From Pegea sp. RAD2-039 (Eukaryota > Chordata > Thaliacea > Salpida > Salpidae), in NCBI GenBank assembly GCA_034620365.1, contig JAQGEQ010000283.1, forward strand, positions 62,001-126,000: DNA of 64,000 nucleotides, in the 5' to 3' direction. This document shows, in pieces, positions 35,493-49,400 of this stretch. Under the pieces are notes generated by a model, which was given only the letters and a program-made list of their open reading frames with translations, ran no database searches and was not told the origin of the DNA. Numbering within the stretch: position 1 is the stretch's first letter; every line of letters starts with the position of its first letter. The position numbers were made by a program, and so were the translations under genes.

Positions 35493-37479
35493 TTATATCG
35501 ATATATACTTAGCAGAGTTTCCTGCAGTAGCAGTATCTTCATGAGTCTGAAGAAACATTTGAATATTTATTTGAAAGAGAGAAGTTGAGTAACAAATTAT
35601 AAATCAACTCACGTAAAATTGAAGTTCATTTTTTCTAGTTAAGTTCAATTTCTCCTTGAGGATATTGCTGCAAGAAAATAAATTTATAGAAAACATAATT
35701 GTTGAAAGATAAAGGTAACTTGAGGCTGATCATGTTAACAAGAAAATTATTTAGAGAAAGAATCATTGATAACTAACCCAATCCTCATCACAGCCTCCTT
35801 CTTTTTATAATCCATTAGCCAAATCGCTAATCTATCTTTTTTGTTTCTAGCTTGTACAATACCACCGTTGAGAAAATCGGTATCGTCACCAAAACCTTCT
35901 CCAATGAGAAGGAATAACTGAATAAAATGTAAGTATGTCAAGAAGTGGGTAGGGAAAATGAGAAACTTTCAATTTGATTTAGAAACTACAAATGTTGTGT
36001 TAGCTTCATTCTAATCGAGCCATGTAACGACGTATGTGGTTAAGTAGCAATAAAAACAACATTTCTTTATAAAACAAACTACAAAAACATCTTACAACAA
36101 TTATCAGCAGATTACACGTATATTTTTACACTCATAAACAAAACATAATCACTTGACGATTAAGCTCCATTATTATCAACAATAATCTAATAACACTTAA
36201 AAATATATTTTGAGTATCTTTAAAGATCATGAGGTCAGTTGAGGCAACTAAACCCAAAGTATTCTCGACCTACAAGACGAACTTTTTTAGCCTAAAGTTA
36301 CTGGTCGAGAAGTTTCTAAAAATTATGGTGCTTCTAAGACCAACCCAACTTCTTATCAATTTAAACAAAGGTCGCCGACTACAAATGAAATGGAATCACG
36401 CTGCCAGATGAGAACACGATTGAACTTCTAAAAGAATTTAGAAGCAAAAAAATGAAGTAATCACTCAACTATTTCAAGCCAGCATTTATCAAGATCAGTA
36501 CTTCGCTGGCTTTTGTTAATCTCCATCTGCCACTTTCCACCCTTAGCGTTAGCTGCATCTTCCCACATGGGTTTAATACCATCCTGTTTCAAATATTTAG
36601 CCATTTAAACTCAGATATTTGGAGTAGATAGTAATCACCTTAAATATACAATAATCACAGCCATTAGACAGTTTACTCGACAGTTGGATGTGGTTGTAGA
36701 GCCTGAAAAGTATAGAATAGATAATTAGAACTTGAATACTAGTGCACAAATGTAAATATTTTTTCATTTCTATTATTCATACAAACTTACGCCCAAAAGT
36801 CCTCAACAGTATCAAACTTAGAAATTTGTCGAAAACTATCCTTGTAATCTTTGGTCCGGTCAGTTTTGTAAAACCATAGGGTCCAGCTGTAAAAACATCA
36901 ACTTTTAGAGAAGACTTATTTCAAATATACATCAATCTTCATAAGTTACATGAATAAATTTGTCTAAATAATTTATCAACAGTTTGATAGAAAGGCATAA
37001 CACATATATATAAATGAAGACAAATAAATAATAGCTATAAAACAAATAAAGAAAAACAAATCAGAAAAATATTTATGAAAGTTTTGAAATATGTTATGGG
37101 AATGTTGCCAAAAAGAAACATTTAAATACATACTTGTTTGGAACTATATAACTTTTAAATCAGTTAATTTTTTTACATCATAACCAGTCATGAAAAAGTG
37201 TGATTATTGATAAAATATAAATCTTTTTATTATGAAACTAAAGGTGGTTTTCATTACTACAAAAAAGTTAGATATGAAACATAAGTTATAATAATCTTAA
37301 ACAGATTAAAGCTAACTAAAGATTTTATACCTGTTTTGAAGTGGGTGCTTTAAATTATCTACTGGAATAGATTGCTCAGTAGCTTCACCATTTTCTTCCT
37401 CATTTTTATTTAATGGGGCTGAAACTTCAACAACAGCAGCAGCAGAAGTATTTTCTATTTCAGAATTGGTGTCAGTCAT
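35493..37479 (-). CDS. EIF4E: translation initiation factor eIF4E (mRNA cap-binding protein)
   Basis: Binds the mRNA 5' cap and eIF4G to start translation. Seven exons in transcript order: 37479-37331, 36886-36791, 36702-36639, 36583-36470, 35917-35778, 35667-35613, 35546-35493. Phases join to 223 residues (human 217). Recognisable: HPLQNSWTLWFYKTD (from 45), ISKFDTVEDFWALYNHIQLS, CDYCIFKDGIKPMWED, LIGEGFGDDTDF, DRLAIWLMDYKKKEAV and the tail THEDTATAGNSAKYISI. Trp81 (eIF4G contact), Trp110-Glu111 (cap stacking and recognition), Arg165 and Trp174 are present. The other stacking position, Trp56 in human eIF4E, is Tyr64 here (RTKDYKDSF), as in the eIF4E2/4EHP class. The rest is class-I-like. A splice acceptor (AG at 37504-37505) lies 25 bases before the start codon. 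Confidence 0.94.
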
Positions 37480-39689
37480 ATTAGCCAAGTCAAGAATGAG
37501 CCACTAAAAATATAAAATGTCAGCTTCATAGAAAAAAGTATGAATGAGTATACTAATGTAAACTAAACTAATTTTCAAACAACTTTTATTGTTATTTTAA
37601 GTTATGAAATTTTGATAAGACTTTAGTCATGTAATGGCTGATTATATTCTTTGAAATCAATCAAAGTAAACATTGATTATCTAAATAGTTTATATCTAGG
37701 GTAGCCCAATTATAATGAGCTAAATCATTAAACCAATATTCAAACAAATATTTAACAAAATCCAAACCATATCACCATATTTATAGCAAAATAGGAACAT
37801 CAAGTTTTATAAAAAAGTAAAAATCAAAGCAATCAGAAAACATAAAAATAAATCTAAACTTTTAGAAATAATTCATAGCTATTTCATAATTAGTTTTATT
37901 TTTTTATACAGATACAAATAAAGATACCTTCAGGATTTGAGTTTAATATAGAAATTACACTATACAAAACTGATATATTAATATTTACAAAAATATTAAA
38001 TGTATATCCAATTTCAAAAATCATAATTTATTCATTATATGATTTTGAAATCTTTATATTCTTATTCCGATAATACAAGAACAATTTAATTGTTTAAAAA
38101 GTATTCTTTTTAACAATAATTGAAAATGAGCTAAACTTTATAAAGCTTTTAAACCAGTTTTAAAATTACAAAAAAGAACTTTGTATACTTAATAATATTC
38201 TACTAAAGATTTTCAAAAGTACTAAACAACGTACAATAAATTTCACAATTATCAGATAAAGATAAAAAAAATGGAAAGAAAGGGCAAAAGAATAAACTGC
38301 TGAGTGAAACTTATAAAATAATATTGAAAAAATTGCTTAAAAAGCTATTACAGTATTGGATGTAACTGGTAAAACAAAAGCATTGAAAAAGTAAAAATCA
38401 GTCATACAAATTACTCGTATAATAGTGAATAACTAATATTAAAAAACTTATAATAATTTTATATAAAAAATGAGGTCTAAGTGAAGCCACCTCAAAGATG
38501 CTACAAAATAGTATCTAAAGTAGTAAAGAAAAAAAGCAGTATAAATACATGGTTAAAGAAGCAAAATAAACTTGAACTATTTTATTTTATTAAACTTAAA
38601 TTCTTATTTAAAAATTAAATCTTTACGAGGAACAATGTTAAAGTACCAGACCAGTAACTCACACGAGAAACAGAAATGTGAAACTAACTTGGTCTTAATT
38701 TACACTTATTTTCACTTAGATTGAATTTTTATAATACAAATAAAATTTTAAAGATACTTATATTCATGAAAAATACGTTTAATTTTGTAATTTCATTTTT
38801 GTTTATTTAAAAAATATATTTATTAATTAAAAATCTACATTAACGAACTTCGAATTTTAGCTATCTTCACAATTAGAGTAAATTGTTCCACCGAATGATA
38901 TCACTACTGATTTGCATACAGCTAATAATAGTTTTAAAGAATATATTCTACTACATAGCAATTTCAATCAATTATTTGGATAAAAAATTAAAACCAATTC
39001 TACGCGTCACAAAATAACAACATTTTGTTTGAATAGTAACACTAGACAGTTTGTCTTGAAAGCTTTAACTAATTGATTATCAGAAAATATACTTTGACTT
39101 ATACAGAATAAAACTTTCACTTTCAGCAAACTAACTGGTTATTAGGCTTATAGTTATTAATTTGCTTTAAACATGGTACTAATGAGCTAAAATCATGTAT
39201 AATATCATCTCTTCGGTAATTAGAGTATTAAATATTTACATGATTTTACGTTATAAGCAATTGAGTGCTCTGACATTTTTTTTGAAAATGTTGTTTATTG
39301 TTTTAACGATCCTAAAACCATTTACTCTGCAGATAGTTTGATAAAAAAAACTTGTTAGATTTACTTTGAAAAATAGTGCAAGGTTTTTACTTTCATAATA
39401 GCTCGTCTCTAACGTAAGAAAAGCTTTTATTAAAATGTAAGCTACTTTAAGTTAGTTCTATTTTACAGTAAATTAAAATAGAAAAATTTATCAAAGAACA
39501 TTTTAAAACTGCTTTTAGCTTTAAAGCTTAAAACAATATAGAAATGTTGGCCTATTTCATAAAAAGCGTTAAAAACAGAAGTTACCTCAATCACAAACAA
39601 TTCATATATAGTTGTATTTCTATCATTTTTAAAGTTTCAATCTTTTAACCGGTTTTTCTACCCTTAAAATTTGTCATTGGTAGTGTTTC

Positions 39690-40010
39690 AAAGTCTAAAA
39701 ATAGTGGTGATACGCAAAACGATTCATTGAAATTAAACGATACACGTGAGAATATAAGGAGAGAATCAAAGTTTTCTGCCCTCTTAGCTGGCTAACTTGT
39801 GACCAAATAAAAAGAAACTCAAGGCGAAAGGCAAGGTGGTTTTTACAAAGTTGTGATTGATATTGTTTGGTGACCATGAAAATCTTGACTTCTTTGCGCT
39901 TTCTTCTCATTGTAGCTTTGATTCTGGCTTAGCTCTCAAAAGATATTGAATCACTGTTGATGGCCCTTTTCCGTAGTTGCGACAACTGAGAGTGTTTAAT
40001 GCCAAACTAA
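39690..40010 (-). mobile_element. possible Tc1/mariner-type transposase remnant
   Basis: On the minus strand a broken frame contains GPSTVIQYLLRAKPE, which resembles the second helix of the helix-turn-helix of Tc1/mariner transposases. It is followed by Lys/Arg-rich, stop-interrupted sequence. The patch is richer in GC than its surroundings. No terminal inverted repeats or DDE residues were found, so this is a weak call. Confidence 0.22.
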
Positions 40011-40100
40011 TCTAACCAGGAACTTACTATGTTCTTGTACCTATTTCAAAGTACCTCTGTTTTTGTAGGTAAATGAAAGCAATAAAGTTTTGGTTACATT

Positions 40101-40176
40101 CCGATGACTTGACAGACCCTAAGTATCTGTAGAAGATATTCCGATGACTTGACAGACCCTAATTATCTGTAGAAGA
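40101..40176. repeat. 40-bp tandem duplication
   Basis: Two direct head-to-tail copies beginning CCGATGACTTGACAGACCCT at 40101 and 40141, differing at one base (AAG versus AAT) over about 36 bases. The near identity suggests a recent event. Confidence 0.92.
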
Positions 40177-43100
40177 CCCTTTTATGAGCAAAGCTTCGAT
40201 GATGCATGAGTTTCTTTTTTTAAGTACGGTAGCATTAACAGTTAAATCCCACCTATTTATAAAAATTTTTTTTTGAGGCAATGTTGATTGAAATCTTTTA
40301 GAAGTCGCTTGTGATGACCAAATAAAACCCAAGGATCCGTACAAAATGTAGCCAGTGCAACAGCTCCGTAAAGACTGATTTCTATATCAGTTTTAAGCTG
40401 TCTGTTACTTTACACTATTTTATGAAGACGACCAAAGGTTAGAAACTAATTTCAAAAAATTTGAATTTAAGGCAACTAATGTTTTAGTCAGTTAGTTTTT
40501 CTGCTAAAAGTTCTCAATGTTTTTAAAAATGTGGAAAGAATTCATTCAAAGCATCAAGCAAATATTTAGTTAAAAACCTTTCCTTATTTTATTTAGTATA
40601 ACAAACTTATAAAATATTATTTGGGAAAGAGACAAGTTTTTATCGGTTTTTGAGGTTTGCTAATGTCATCTGGGCTCCGAAAGATTATTTCTATCACACT
40701 ACTCTTACCATAATTGATGAACAAATCAGTCTTTATGCTTCACTTTTTGTTGCTTGAAAATAAAGGATGCTAAGATGGTTTTGTACATCCTTCTTGTATC
40801 GCATTAGTATGCGAAGAAAATTCTGCAGAACTCAATCCAACTCTAAAAGGATGGCATTTCAAAAAACATGTCTCAGTCACTTACATCAAGCCTATATAAA
40901 ACAATAGCTTTCTATTTTAATAAAGTTTTAGGTATCTATTCTTAGTAGCATCGTTTTTAATCTAAAAGCTTAGAAAGAGTAAATGAGAAAGAAAATTAAC
41001 AATTAAAGATTTGATGAAATATCTATATAACAAATATTTGTTGAATAACTTTGAAGCTGCTTATATCTAAACAATAAAAGAAACTGACAAGGTATAATTT
41101 GATTAAGATTTTAATATAAAGCTTTATTAGAAATGACTGTCTTTTTAAGCCTAGATTTCAATAAAAATGAAAATTATACAAGAATATAAATAAATAAATA
41201 TAGTTAGTTTAATCTAATATTATGGCAGATGATTCTACAATATTCTACAATATTTTAACTGATTTGAAATTTAGGATTTTTAAATTGGTAGATGAATCTG
41301 ATAAAAACATATCTGTCTACTCTATTTTATCATACATCAAATTATCAAACTTATATGTTATTATATACAGATTTTTCACCATAATTGTATCTTATATATA
41401 ATGTGTATGTGTATTTGTACTTTCGCAAGGAGTATATTATTATGCGAAGTGTGAAAAAATGCGGATGCTGTGGTGCATAAAGCATGAATACATACATATA
41501 TGTATCGTGTGCACATAGTGTTTATGTTGTATATACATCACAACTACGGGTAAACAAAATATATAAATAAAAATAAAAAAGGTTTTGGCTGCCACAAATT
41601 TCAGCCATTTCAATGAAAGCTTAAAGTTTACCGTTGCAATAGATTAAAGAAGATCTTTGTCGCATCTTCTCTGTCATATAATTTAACAAAATGTTACCCA
41701 CAAAATATTTCACTCTGCAGAAGTTTTGTCTACTGAGTAATTTCTATCTGAATAAAGTTGGACTTTTTAAACAAAGGAACAAGACATATCTTTGATAGGT
41801 GCAATGAAGCTGGATTACTAAAGTTTACTAGATTATCTTTTCATTTTTCTTTTCTGTTTAATTTCTACATTTTCCTAGTAAGAAAGACTCCAACTAAAGT
41901 CTTGTAATATATAATTTCCAAAGTAGTTCGAAAGTTGGTTTGTAATTTAAAAAGGTGAGATTGATTAACAACTATTGTTTATCACAAAGATTTTTTTAAG
42001 TTGTGCACTTTTGAGTTTAGTATTTGTGTACAAGCGTTAATCGAGTTTATTTTATAAGTTTATGTAGCTTTATTACTAGAGATAGGTACCTTCAACTCAG
42101 CAAGACTTAAAAGTTGTCCTTTTAATTGAGATTTTCAAACTTTGTATGACAATTTACTTTATAAGCATTTTAGATTACATATCCTTATAACTTGATTCAT
42201 GCTTGGCAGCCTTTAGCTCTTAATTACCTAACAACTTAAATAAGTTATTAGTTTTAACTAATATTGAATATCAATAAGTTTACAAAAGTTTTAGCTTAAA
42301 TTTTCATGCTAAGTAAATTATTTCTTAAAACTAGTTTACAATTATTGAAAAAAATATAAAACCGTTTTTAAAACTACTATATTAAAACTCTTCGATTGAT
42401 TTTTCCATAATCAAAATATACTTCTGAAACTTACAACACAAACAATAAAATGTAAAAAAGTTGTTGATAATAAACTAATCAATTCTATTCTAAAATGAAT
42501 AAAACTTTGTAGAACCCTCTTAATAGGAAATTTTATGTTGATACATGCCTGCAGAATAAAAATAGTACAGCTTTTACAGCCAACATTAAACTATATGACT
42601 GTAAATAAAATTATGAAAGGGTCTTAAGTTACAGTTAAATATAATTCATTTATATAACAGGAACATAATATATAGTAAGTTTGATGTTGATTACATACCC
42701 TATAACTTTATTCAAATTCTGCATATAAATTATACCATTGATTGCAAAACATGAATTTGACAAATGTAAAGAAGCCTTGTACTGGTTGATAGTCAAAGAC
42801 GATAAAGACTTATTTTTATTTCAAAAACTTTACAGATTTCTTACCTAAAGCTCAAAAGAATGAAAAGAATGAAAAAGAAATTCGTATTACTGTTTACAGT
42901 CAACTTTATATGAAGTTTATTATATTTTTTTATTTCTTTTTTGAATTGCTTTTATATTTGAAAAATTAATAAAACTTACTTTATACTCTCAAAAAACTAA
43001 AACTTAACTTCTGTTTGTATAATTTCTTAGTTAAAAAAAAACATTTATCGATTAAACTATATTGACAAAATAAAAAAGGAAGTATTTAAAAAGAAAACAA

Positions 43101-44979
43101 TCGATTTTATTTACTGACTTCTTAGCCCTTAAAACAAGACTTGATATTATTAAACAGAAAGATCTATTTGATCTGAAAAGTATTTTTTTCATAAAACCCC
43201 TGATAATATTAACCTTTTTTAGAAACACTCTTCAAAAAAAATCTTATCCAGACTTAAATTAATGATAAATCTTGTTATGATTGCAGTAAAAAGTATTTTG
43301 TTATACTATTTCAGTGGAATTGTTCAGAGTATACTCAACAATCTAAACAATTTTAGCATACTTACTGAATGCATGCTACAGTACGATGTTTTACATAAAA
43401 ATCAAACATTTTTAGTAGAAGTAACTTAATAGTTTGTTTAAGGGTTAATAAATTTGGTTTATAGTATCGAAAAAGCTGGCTTACATTCTAAAGAGAATAG
43501 AAAATTAAATATAAGCTAATCAAGTCGAAAATGAATGATTAGAATTGCAAAATTATTCGGTAAACAAAATCAAGAATATATACGTGTTCTACAGATAAAT
43601 CTTTCACTTGGTGTTGAAGGGTAACAAATCCTATTCTTCCTTTTGAAGTAGTTCCTGTATAATTGGTTAAATACTCACCTCTGAAAGTAGATTACAGTGA
43701 TAAATGTTTATTTTGATCGTTTTTAAACACAAAGTTGTTGTTAGTTTCTTATACTTAAAAGTTTTTCTAATCCATTTCGTTTATTTAACACTTTGTTCAA
43801 AATCAAAGTTTTGTAGTTTCATAACATTATTAATGACTTTTTGCTTTATATATTGTTATGGTTAAATTAATTTTCTAAACTCTTCTAATAAATTTAGACC
43901 TTGCCATTCTAGTTTAAATTTTGTTTTTTTAAAACAATTCAGTTCTATTATGTCAGTTTTAAAAAGTGTTGCGCAATCCTACCTTTAAGAGCCTTATATA
44001 TAATCATAATATTTTTCAATAATTGGAAAAACTTGAGAAATCAAATAACAATATCATTTGTTCATGATATTTACTCGATCTATAATCATAGTTTTAGATG
44101 AAATTAATTTACAAAAGTCCAACATTTATCTATGAGAATAGATCATTGAAAATCAAAATATTGTTAAACAAACTCCTTGCTTGCCGTTAAAAAAAGGTAG
44201 ACTTTGTTTTGACAAGTTATAAGCAAAACTGTTTTGCCTAACAAATGGAGTACAACTTACTCTCTTAATTTAATTTTAAAGCCTTTCTCATTTTAATAAC
44301 TGGTTTTTATGATGCATAGTAAGATAGTACATCAAAACGATATTACTTAATAAACTTAAATTAAATAACAGTTTTTAGTATCTTTACAAAAATTATCATC
44401 AATAAACAATAAAGCAAGTTTGTTTTATTTTTTACCTATAATTGGACTATATAGCAGTTACTTGCTTACACATTTATTTCTTTACCATTAGTAGCTTATT
44501 GCTTTAAGTTCGTTTTATGATTTCTATTCATTGAAACTACTACGAGTTTAACGTCATTTTTTAGCTTTCTACTAGTTGTTTGCTTTTTAAAATCTAATTT
44601 TTCAAAATACTTCTTGTCACTATCTTATAGTTTTCGGTTATTTTTGAAGTTTATGATTCTGAATATTTATTTATATAATCACTAAAACAATTTTCGAAAA
44701 ATCATAATTTCTTGATACACAATCTATTCAAATTATTGCTGAACTTCTTTGGAAAGCAATCAATAGAAAAAATATTAATAATTGTGTAAATACAAGTAAA
44801 ATATTCTACTTTGTACAAAAGTTGATCTATAAAAAAAAGCTATCGTCATATAGCTGAAAACTTATATGTAGTAGTAAATTAAAAAAATAAAATTATTAAG
44901 GTGGTAGGGTTAAAGAAAAAAACTTTTAGAAAATAAAGCGAAGTACATTTACTTTTTTGTATATGATCATTTTTATCTG

Positions 44980-45260
44980 TGAGCTGTAGGCCTACAGTGA
45001 GCTTTTACACGCATGAGTAGTTATGCTCACATGTGACTAGAGAAGATAACAAACAGACTTCTATGACAAAGTCACGTGATCAAAGCGCCAGTCACGTGAT
45101 CAAAGCGCCAGTCACGTAATACAAAAAAATACTTTTTTCTTAGCTTTAACTTGGTACACATTTTTTTGTGTGCAGTAGTGGTATGCGTGTGCCGGTTCTG
45201 CTCTACTTTTGGCCTTGTAATTTAACCTTTTGTGTTAGTAAAATTTACATTGATGAATAA
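44980..45260 (+). promoter_or_regulatory. candidate MNT promoter / leader with tandem E-boxes
   Basis: A GC-richer island about 1.3-1.5 kb upstream of the MNT start codon. It contains a 14-bp perfect palindrome CTGTAGGCCTACAG (44984-44997). It also has two exact 20-bp tandem units GTCACGTGATCAAAGCGCCA (45071-45110), each with a CACGTG E-box, plus a degenerate third (GTCACGTAAT). An acceptor-like CAG immediately before the MNT start codon (46494-46496) is consistent with a leader intron from an upstream non-coding exon. Confidence 0.45.
45071..45120. repeat. 20-bp tandem repeat with CACGTG E-boxes
   Basis: Two identical 20-bp units and a 10-base partial third. Each full unit has CACGTG embedded in TCACGTGA (E-boxes at 45073-45078 and 45093-45098). 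The 20-bp spacing would place the two sites about two helical turns apart. Confidence 0.95.
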
Positions 45261-46497
45261 TTAAACAATAAATTAAGCTAGTATAGAAAATTAACAATTT
45301 TTTTTATGTAAGCTTTTTACATTGGGTACAAATGTTAGTTATTTTGAAAGCGTGCAGTCTTGTCTGAAATTGTTTTGCTCTTGAATTTTAGCTCACTTAC
45401 TGCTGCAAAACCAGTTATTTTTGTATTTCAAAAAGTATAAACTTCAAGTTTAAACTTGGCAGTTTTAATGCTGCTTTTCTACATTATAAGTATCAGTTGT
45501 AGCATGATAAAAGTATTTGTTTTTCTTATTTTAATTCTTTTTATTATGTAGAAACCCATTTTAGAAGTCTATGAAATTTATGAAATGAAAGAATTATGAA
45601 AAGTAGTATTATGATGTAACTGATTACACAATATCAGCAATCTACTGAATATATAAACTATATCATAGGTTTTATATACATATAACCATTATCTATCAAA
45701 TGTCGTTTATGTTAGTCAATTTATTGGTTAAATACATCTTTTACCACTATCAACTTCAACTTAATCAGCACTAGCTGTTTTATACTCAAAAAATTTATCA
45801 TATTTAATGAATTTATAAAAAAACAAAAATAATCTTGGATTTGTTTGTCATTATGTTGGTTTGGCAACATTTTTATGTATTAATAAAGTTAGATGTAGTT
45901 ATAAGTTACTTGGCTTTTTGTATACCTGGCATTATATTAGGTATTTCATTTTTATTTGTTTTATATGTATAGTTATATCTTGTGTTAAAGTAAATTGTTA
46001 CCAAAAGCTCATTAATTAGTTACTTGTTAAAATTGAATGCTAATTAATTTTTAGAATCCTTATAATTTTCTTTGAATCTTATGAGGTTACATTTAGAGCT
46101 TTTAAATGTAACAAACAGATTCAATAGGATTGTTTTGTAAGACAATTTTTCCTTTTTTAGATGGTTGTCATGATAAGTATTTGATATAATAAAGATACAA
46201 AATTTAAACTATGCTATAAATTTAAAAATGTCTTTAAAATATAATTGTAAAATGAATTTTCAATTTTTGATCTTTAGATATATTATCTAATTTATTTATA
46301 CTAAATCAAATAGAGTTAAGCACTAGTGTATATAAGTTAGTGTTCATCTTATACTTTGAACTTTATAATACAATAAATAATCTTTAAATCATCAACAAAG
46401 GTATAACTTAAACAAAAATCTTTTTTGCCAGCAAAAATAGTTTATAATGTTCTCACTAAGATATTTTGTTTGATCTGATTCACTTATATATATCAGT

Positions 46498-49400
46498 ATG
46501 AGCTGGCTAAATTTATTAACAATGGCTGCTGAGTACATTGAAACTAATGAAGCTTCCAGCAGCACAACTGACAGAAAACAAGATACATCGACTAGTAATG
46601 CTAATAACGGTAAGAATATAACTTTTTGCTGTCCTTGAAATTTTTTAAATTTAGGTTATTCTTTTTATTAGTCCTAGAATTTTACCATTTTCTTGAAGTC
46701 TGTACATAGAGCTATGAAAAATTAAATGAATAGATTGATTTATTTTGTTTTAATTTCTAGAAAACCAAAATCATGCGAAATCAACAAATGTGAATGAAAG
46801 TGCACAAGAAAACGAAACATGTTTCCACTTCTCTCCATCAGCTTCTTACGTTAAAGCTTTATCTAGTGAAGACGTGGACTTATTAAAAAACGAAAATTAT
46901 GGCGGCAAAGTAAGTGATTATTTCCACTTGTGACTCAGATACTAACACTTATTACTTCTTACAGACATTTGCCGTAAATGAAGAGAAAAACAAGAGTAAT
47001 TTCGTCACCTTACAACCAAGAAATCAAAACAATATTTCATTGACAACTGGAAATGATAGCCACCAGATCTATCAGCAGTCTACTCCAAGTTACCAAGATC
47101 AGATAAACCAACAAAGATTTCAAATATCAACTGATCAAGCTCATCCAAACTCTTCAGGCCACCAACTTGCCATCGTGAATCGATCCTATCAACCAACCAC
47201 TACAATAATTGGTCATCAAAATATCTATAAAGGTACTGTGGTTAACAACTCGTCATATTTTGCTAAACTTGTTTCTCAGCAGGCACTATAAATCAACAAG
47301 CTTCAATATCAGACGACAACAATAAACAATTACAAATATATTCAGGAGTTACAACGACTCCAACTGCAGTAGAGCAAACTCATTTCCCTAATAAACCGAT
47401 TCCAGCTATTTCCAGTTACTCGCTTGTAACTGATGAACAAAATAGTAGTGTGAAGCCAACGTGGTCTGGTCAACTTGCCCTCACACCATATAATTCCCGA
47501 TTTGCTGCTGAATCAAGAGCACAGCAGCCTCAACTTCAACTGATTGCTCCTCTAAACCCAGCAAATCGAAAGGAGCTTGCCATTAGTATGCCAATGCATC
47601 ATTACCCAGCAAGCAATTTGCATCAAGTAGGAAGAGGTCGAGGTGATCACGCAAACAGGTGAGGACGCGCGTATAAGTCACATTTCTCTAGTATCTAATA
47701 TTAGTTGGATGATTTTGATTTCAAATAACATTTTCTATCTTTTTTATTTAACCCACAAAATTCGCAGAAGTCCAAGTGTCAGACCTGTCAGTCTCACTCA
47801 TAACCAGCTAGAAAAAAACAGGTTCTACTTTTCATTCTTGTTTAGTGTTTCCTTTTTTCATAATTTTTTGTTTGTTCAGACGTGCGCATTTAAAGGGTTG
47901 TTTTGAGAAGCTAAGGGAAAGAATTCCTCGGTTAGGTGTACGTAGGTCATCTAATCTTACCATTCTCAAGTCTGCTTTGAAACATATTCAGGTAGGGACT
48001 TCTTTCTCGTCGATATTTCTAAAACATTTGGTGGTTTTTAGAAATGTGAAGTCATTTTAGCAGATAATTGAACAATTTTCATCAAATGATCTTTTCAAAT
48101 TTCAAACATTTAAAAAAAAAATTTATCCGATTTTTTCTTATGAGTTTTACAAATCAAATGTTTTATATTTTTATCAACTTTTTAAAGAATTTGAAATATT
48201 TATGTTTTGTAGATTAAGAAGAAAGTAATTATAAAAAAAAAACTTTAAACTGTTGTTTCCATTTGAATTAGTTTCATTGAGATTGTTAAAAATTCTCAAA
48301 TTGTAAATTGACAGATTAACTTGATCCAGTTTTATAAAATGTTAAAAAGTTGTTTTTTATTTCAATCAAACCATCAAAACAAACTTTCTGTTATCACGAT
48401 TGAACTAAAATTCTTTAATTCATAAAATCTTCAACTCAAATTGCTCATCTGCTTGAAGTTAGCTAAATAGTTTGTAGGTTTACTTAGATATAATTCCGAG
48501 CTTTTGGTAGTTCACATCCGCTCTGTTTAGTTATTGAGAAATAATTAAAACAAATGTAGAATATTTATAAAATCTTTTTCACAATGAATTTTCCTTTCTA
48601 CTGTTGCCAATTAACTGACTTTTTACTTTTAATCACTTTTAATATTTTGTTTTTTAAAATTCAAGTTTTTTGCTGCTAAAAAAGTCCTTTACTAGCATCA
48701 AATTTGAAGATGTATATGATCAATTTGATAGAGTTTAATTTAATGCTCATTAAATCCAGCTTAGAAAACTTTCTTTTACACAAATTACGATTCAATTTAG
48801 AGAAAATCTTTCTTACAACAATTATGTTAAATTACAGATAAAATCATTTGACAAATTATTCATTCCTAAATTCAGCGACTAATCCAACTAAATCATTTTC
48901 CTTTTTGTGCATATTACAAACCTTCTTTCTGTTTAATTATATGCAGAAGTATTTCTAAAATGAATTTACAAATAAGTTTAAGTGTGAAGCACATTGCTTG
49001 TAAAATGTCGGAATCTTTTTATATAAACCAAAACGTTTACAAATTTTTAATTATTTTTTTTGCCTCAAATTAAATCCTTTGTAATTCTTAATTACTTCAT
49101 ATAATTTGATTTTGTTTCTAATTTGTATAAATGACTTGAAATATTTCTTTGACTTTATACAAAGTTATTTACGTTGTATCTGTTTATCAAATTTGAAAAT
49201 TGATTCAAATTTTAACGTGTTTACCAATCTTACTCAAGTAGTAAGACTTTCTGATAAAAGATTTTATGCTTTCATTTAAACCCAATCAAGCGGCTTATCC
49301 TCACCTGAAATTAGAATTCATTAATGATTGTGGTATTTCATATACTATAACACACAAGTGTTTTTATAGTGTCACATCAGTAGGTTTAATTGCCATGTAT

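Larger units (their letters stand above)
37480..46497. other. 9-kb region between divergent EIF4E and MNT
   Basis: AT-rich and mostly featureless. It contains a possible DNA-transposon remnant (39690-40010), a 40-bp tandem duplication (40101-40176), and the probable MNT promoter region with E-box repeats (44980-45260). A 59-codon frame at 41222-41401 has no recognised similarity and is probably chance. Confidence 0.5.

Noticed and set aside
41222..41401. 59-codon frame starting MADDSTIFYN with a hydrophobic C-terminus
   Set aside because: No family recognised, composition matches the AT-rich surroundings, and frames of this size are expected by chance.
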